From Callaeas wilsoni (lineage: Eukaryota > Chordata > Aves > Passeriformes > Callaeidae), in NCBI GenBank assembly GCA_013398955.1, contig VWPU01002078.1:1-64000 (forward strand): 64,000 nucleotides of DNA. Reading direction: 5' to 3'. Positions within the stretch are counted from its first letter, which is position 1. Each line of letters starts with the position of its first letter. Below the pieces are notes generated by a model. That model was not told the origin of the DNA and searched no databases. It saw only the letters and a list, made by a program, of their open reading frames with translations. Below, in pieces: positions 59,571 to 64,000 of this stretch. A program made the translations under genes and the position numbers.

Positions 59571-59770
59571 ATCATAAAATCATAACATCATATAATCATA
59601 AAATAGTTTGGGTTGGAAGGGACTTTGAAGATCACGGAATTCCAACTCCCCTGCCACAGGCAGGGTTACCTTCCACCAACCCAGGTTGCTCAGAGTCCCA
59701 TCCAACCTGGCCTTGAACACTTCCAGGGATGAGGCAACCACAGTTTTTCTGGACAACCTGTTCCAGTGAT
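59571..59770 (-). mobile_element. CR1 LINE 3' tail, about 200 bp
   Basis: In plus-strand reading it begins with ATCATAAA-type octamers (the reverse complement of the CR1 tail). It continues with GTTTGGGTTGGAAGGGACTT, then the CAACTCCCCTGCCACAGGCA and GGCCTTGAACACTTCCAGGG blocks, and ends at CAACCTGTTCCAGTG. All are typical of avian CR1 inserted on the minus strand. The remainder, including the reverse transcriptase, is missing. Confidence 0.93.
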
Positions 59771-60953
59771 AATCCAGAAGATGCTGCAAGCCAACTGTAA
59801 TTAGGAGAGAAAAAACCTCAGTTCCAGGCCAGGACTGACAGAGTTTATTTAATCCTGGCAGCTGAACTGTCTAAGAGGAGGATCTCAAATTTAAAGTGGA
59901 CACTGGGAACTGACATGTAACTTGCATAGTGTGTTCTAGAAGCCTGCAGAAGAAATAGTCACAACAGATTATTGTGCCAGTAACAGTTTAGTTGTGGACA
60001 GTTGATGCAGAAGAGGAAAAAAATAAATCACCATTTAATAAATGACTCAGATTTCATTTTTATTCCTTTCCAGGTTTCTTTAAAGGCTGTGTATCAATAT
60101 GCAGATAAAATTTTAAAAACAAATTTGTGCAAATTTTTTGCCTTAATTTTTCATACAGATTATGATCAAAGAGGGGTTTTGAGATCTTTATATACCCTTA
60201 CACTGTGCAATTGCTCCTAACTAAATCCTGATCTTCTAAGTCTGTACCTGAATTGTCCAGTGTCCCAGGACGCAGATCAGCCTGTCCTGTTCTGGACACT
60301 GGCACTCATGGACTAGTAAATGGACAGAACAGAATGAGAGAGAGAGAAAAGTATCTTTGGCTTTATTTACAGAAGTGATTTGAAATCTAATTGGGATTTA
60401 TGCAGTCATCTGAAGTGAATGAAAGATCACAGAGCCTGAATACCTCCACCGTCTGTGGGCAATGTATTTTGGCTCCAGATTATCTCTGCTTTATGTCCAT
60501 GCTGCCTAGCCATAGTTTATCTAGACTGATCATATCAAGCCTAATGTCTTTTTCATGTGCCTTCATTGCCTCCAGATACCAAAAACAGAGCAGCACTGAA
60601 ACAAATCTGCTGAGCTTTGAGGAGCCTCTGTCAGTCTTTGTAGAACCAGACTGCCCTGTGGTCTGCTTATGGTACTAAAAGAACTGAGCTTAGTTCTGGT
60701 GGACCAAACTTGTTGTGGTGAATGAACCAACCAGGGGGCCACAGAGCCCAGAAACAGAGGTTTGGTGGGCTGGTACCAAAGAGTAAAACCCCATTCTGTG
60801 AAGATGGCTTCTGCCTTTGAATTCCTAGGATTCCTGAGGGGTGGTTCTGTCTACAGTTGACAGACACCTCTTGTGTCCCCTAAGGGAAGGTGTCCTGGCC
60901 TGTCCCGCCTTCCTCCTCTTCCTATGGGTCCCTGCAGTGTCACCCCGCCCCCT
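59771..60953. other. Intergenic, no gene seen; increasingly GC-rich toward the gap
   Basis: It holds one strong stem-loop (60257-60302, listed separately), a near-palindrome AGAACTGAGCTTAGTTCT at about 60679-60696, and GC-rich sequence from about 60885 to the gap. No exon is recognised. Confidence 0.55.
60257..60302. repeat. Stem-loop with 9-bp and 6-bp helices
   Basis: CCAGTGTCC (60257-60265) pairs with GGACACTGG (60294-60302). CAGGAC (60266-60271) pairs with GTCCTG (60284-60289). This leaves a 4-nt bulge on the 3' side and a 12-nt loop, so 15 perfect pairs in 46 nt. Confidence 0.9.
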
Positions 60954-60993
60954 NNNNNNNNNNNNNNNNNNNNNNNNNNNNNNNGTTTAAAAA
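60941..60993 (+). promoter_or_regulatory. Promoter-like motifs on both sides of the gap: GC box and TATA-like box
   Basis: CACCCCGCCCCCT (60941-60953), an Sp1-type GC box, abuts the gap. GTTTAAAAAGCG follows at 60985-60996, with TTTAAAAA as a possible TATA-like box. The true distance is unknown because the bases between are unread. Either a host promoter or a retroviral-type LTR promoter is possible; I cannot tell. Confidence 0.3.
60954..60984. other. Assembly gap of 31 N
   Basis: Thirty-one unread bases flanked by GC-rich sequence. Open frames that cross it are meaningless. Confidence 1.
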
Positions 60994-61660
60994 GCGCCTC
61001 AGTCTCTCATCTTGCTCTCTTCGCATCTGGCCCTCTTCGAGGAAGCTTAGTAAGTCCTTGGAACATCAGTCGAAGGGCCACCTCTGCTCGTTTATTTCTG
61101 GCCACGCCTGGGCTATCTACAAGCCCTAGGCACGCTAGGCTTCGTGCCCTCCACTGCACAGGCTGGGAGGCTGGCAAGCGAGGCACCGAGGTGCCACGGG
61201 GTGTTCTACCTTTGTGTGGGACACACCTGGACCAAGCTGCTGCCATTTCAGCCCTGCCAGCTTGCCGGCGTATTAATATACAAACTCAGATCCAGAGCAG
61301 TGGTATTAATTAGAATGTCCCACTTCACCTTGGTTTTGGAAGTGTGGTTAACAGGAGGCAGAGACCTAACCCGTGCTGGTGCAGCGAGGAGCTGTGTTCT
61401 CAACTCCGCCGTCCAGAGTCTGACCATGATGTGTCAGGAGGTGATCATGGTGTGCCCTGTCGCTGTGCTCTCCTGGTTCATTGATACAGAAAGTAATCCT
61501 GCAGAAAGACACTGCACTGTGTTCCTGAGAGCCCCACTCCAGGTGCCCATGGATGCAGAAGACAGGGCCATGCAGACAACCCCTCTGGGATCTGGGAATG
61601 GGCAGCTTTGCTCCGCTCAGTCTGCAATTTGTCACATGTGTCTGAAGTATTGAGACAAGG
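60985..61660. other. CpG-rich patch, possible CpG island or LTR
   Basis: By hand count there are about 13 CpG in 60985-61273 and several more up to 61620, in contrast to the CpG-poor DNA around it. Frames are open on both strands (up to 169 codons on the plus strand at 61144-61653, opening with GTG), but none resembles a known protein. It follows the GC box and TATA-like motif at the gap. A young repeat or a true island would both explain retained CpG. Confidence 0.45.
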
Positions 61661-64000
61661 AAGTTGAATTTAAAACTGGAGATACAGTCTATCCTATAGG
61701 TGATGGGAGGTACTGAATTCCTTTTTTTTTTTCATGAGGTGTTATGAGTAATTCCTTCCAAAGCAGTAAGAAGAAATTCCATCTATCGTTCACATAAAAA
61801 TAGGCATTTTCGAATCATGGTTTTAAGCAGAAATAGAAGCACTCTATAAGCTCAGATCTATTTTTTTCCACATGGAGGGAGGTCGTAGTGCTCCAGTTAG
61901 GAACCATCCTTCCTTTTTCTTATGATTTCTACATATTAGAAAAATTTATCAAACTCAGTGGAGAAAGAAGTTTGAGTCTGTTTTTCTTCATTTGGCTTTT
62001 GAGTGTCTTTCAGATGGGGATCAAAACAAACCGTATCCTGCCCCTGTGGAAAATACATTTATACTCAAGATATGCAAAACAGGATATGACAAAATTCTGG
62101 AGGAAAAGTACAGCACTGCTGATACATGAGGTTCTGGTATAAATCATTCCTCAGCTCTGGGATTCATGTTGGAAACTGCTCAGATAGATGATTTGATGCT
62201 TCAGAACTCCAAAGGAATAAATAGAAAGGAGAACAAAAAGACACTGATTTAAAGTGAAAATGAAGTCATGTGTTTACAGTGAAAGAGTCTAGTCCTCATC
62301 AGAATGTAATTACAATGTATAATCGGCTTTGGGTTTATATCTAGCAAATGACAGAATTATGATATAGTAATTTCATCAGAGCTTTCCAGTTTGGTCATAT
62401 GCTAAAACTACTTAGTTTATCAGCTACAACGCTGGCTTACTTTTTATTTTATTTAGCTGCTGTTTGCTTACTTCTACTTTTTCTTTGCCTTTATTTTGAA
62501 GTTGATTCATGCATGGTCTCTCTGTTAATGTAACCTAAAAGAATAGCATTTTCAACATGACCAAATCTAAAAAAGTGTCCTAGATGTATATAAATTAAAG
62601 TGTTATTTATATGGGATGTACTCTACTTCTGACACAACCATCTATGTGATCTTGAGCTTGTATTTTTTAATACGAATTTCATGTTGGTGCTCCACAGTTC
62701 CTGTTACATTTTTGCCTACAGCTCTGTGATATAGACAAGAGCCATATAAAAGCAATAATAAAGCTAGTTTTTAACCTTCTCTTAAATAAGTCTTTTCACA
62801 CTAGACAGAACTTGGAGGATGTACTTGTTCCTAAGCAAAAACAACTAATTTTGTCAGTGGGATTTCCCGCTGAGGAATTTATGTTTATAATCAGCAGAAG
62901 CTACATCTCTCATCCACCATGTGTACACTATCACATCATTGCAGATGCTCTCACTTCCAACTGTGCCTTTTCAGCACAGTAGGCATCTTCTCAAAGTTTA
63001 ATCTAATGCAGAAAACCCAATCTTCCTGTCTTGCAGCAGAGAAGGACTAACACCAAAGAAAAACAGCTTGAGATCCTAAGAGTTGTGTAGTTTCATGACT
63101 AATGTTTTAAATGCCTGGTTCCGAAATTGTACCTGAAAATTAGTTAGGTGTTTAAGTTCCATGAATTAAACTTGAGATGTTCTTAGGGCAAGCTGAAGAG
63201 CTCCATTCCTGCTCAGGGCTGGTTGGGAGATGCTGTTGAATGCTCAATAATCCTGAACTTCTGTTATTGCAGGCAACTCTTCTGATGTGATGCAGGTTGG
63301 AAAAACCTACAGAGTGGGCACTTTCATCTGTTATGCTTGAATTATTAAATAAGGGTGATAGTCTTATTACATGCAAATGTTGCAGTAGAAATTGAATGTG
63401 CTAAATAAATCTGCAAGAAACTTTGTTATCATCATTTCCTGGTTTTGCTTCATCCATTCCAAACTCAATTTTCTGTCTCCCAGAAAAAAAATCCCCCTAG
63501 ACAAAACATAGGTTAAGAATTAGGCCTCAACTTCTATTGCACTGCAACTAATTTTCTGGATTCTGTCAAGTTTTTAGTTGACTATGGGTGTTAAAGTGCT
63601 TAGAGCCATTTGTACATTGATCAGAAGAAAAACTCTAAGTCCTGTTTTAGGCTCCAGCACTCCTAGTGAAATCACTCCTTTAGGACAAGATCTTAGCAAG
63701 AGTCAAACTTCTCTCATTCTGACAGAGATTGGAATAGTGATGATTAAACATAAAATGTATGTTGCAGTAATTAAACAAAAAATAATAAGCAATCAAAATC
63801 TATTAATCAAATAACTTACAAATGCTTGCTTAGCCATATAACCATACTTTATGGACTTCTAAAATCTACAGTGCCTAATGATTTCAAGTATTGCAAGACG
63901 AACTTGAGAATCTTGAGTAACTTTTAACAAAGAAACTATGTCAGCGTTGAGAATTGCCAAAGGCAGCTGTTCCAGATGTTTGGACTGTAGGACAGAAGAG
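61661..64000. other. Intergenic, AT-rich, no gene seen
   Basis: Ordinary AT-rich sequence. It has a T-run at about 61722-61732 and an octamer ATGCAAAT at about 63372-63379. No exon, RNA gene or transposon is recognised. Confidence 0.55.

Noticed and set aside
60873..61313. Open frame across the run of N
   Set aside because: The reading frame through unread bases is undefined, and the translated parts resemble no protein.
61144..61653. 169-codon plus-strand frame
   Set aside because: It opens with GTG, the in-frame ATG comes much later, and no family is recognisable. It is explained by the GC-rich, CpG-rich composition.

Overview
This window is vertebrate nuclear DNA, almost certainly from a bird. 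The coding sequence is split by GT-AG introns, and the interspersed repeats I can recognise are all CR1-type LINEs with the avian 3' end. That end has the (T)TGGACCAGAT and CCCTTCCAACCTTACCC-type blocks followed by an ATTCTGTG octamer tail. No operon, bacterial gene, tRNA, rRNA or CRISPR array is visible.

Positions 1-9.8 kb hold the 3' end of one plus-strand gene that I recognise as PRKX, the X-linked-type AGC serine/threonine kinase of the PKA group. Three coding exons (345-402, 2524-2601, 5475-5600) give the last 86 residues: the end of the kinase domain, the AGC C-terminal tail and a terminal F-x-x-F motif. A long 3' UTR follows. It probably contains its own intron (5624-6047), whose 5' splice site lies only 23 nt past the stop. 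It most likely ends near 9800, after an AATAAA at 9781. The 5' exons lie before position 1.

From about 9.8 kb to 64 kb I find no gene. The DNA is AT-rich and the open frames are short, overlap on both strands and resemble no family I know. Many need TTG or GTG as a start. In human, the gene downstream of PRKX in the same orientation is MXRA5; no leucine-rich or Ig-type exon is visible here, so this looks like a gene-poor spacer. It contains a 0.65 kb CR1 fragment (28912-29563), two short CR1 tails (16194-16283, 59571-59770), several microsatellites, and an almost pure pyrimidine minisatellite with an 81-bp unit (32658-32968). It also has a (CCTTC)16 tract (49188-49273), several strong inverted repeats, and a CpG-rich patch beside a 31-bp assembly gap (60954-60984) that carries promoter-like motifs.

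No previously undescribed system is evident. The points most worth checking are the 3' UTR intron of PRKX, the 81-bp homopyrimidine array, the CpG-rich patch at the gap, and the paired 26-bp palindromes near 51.6-51.9 kb.
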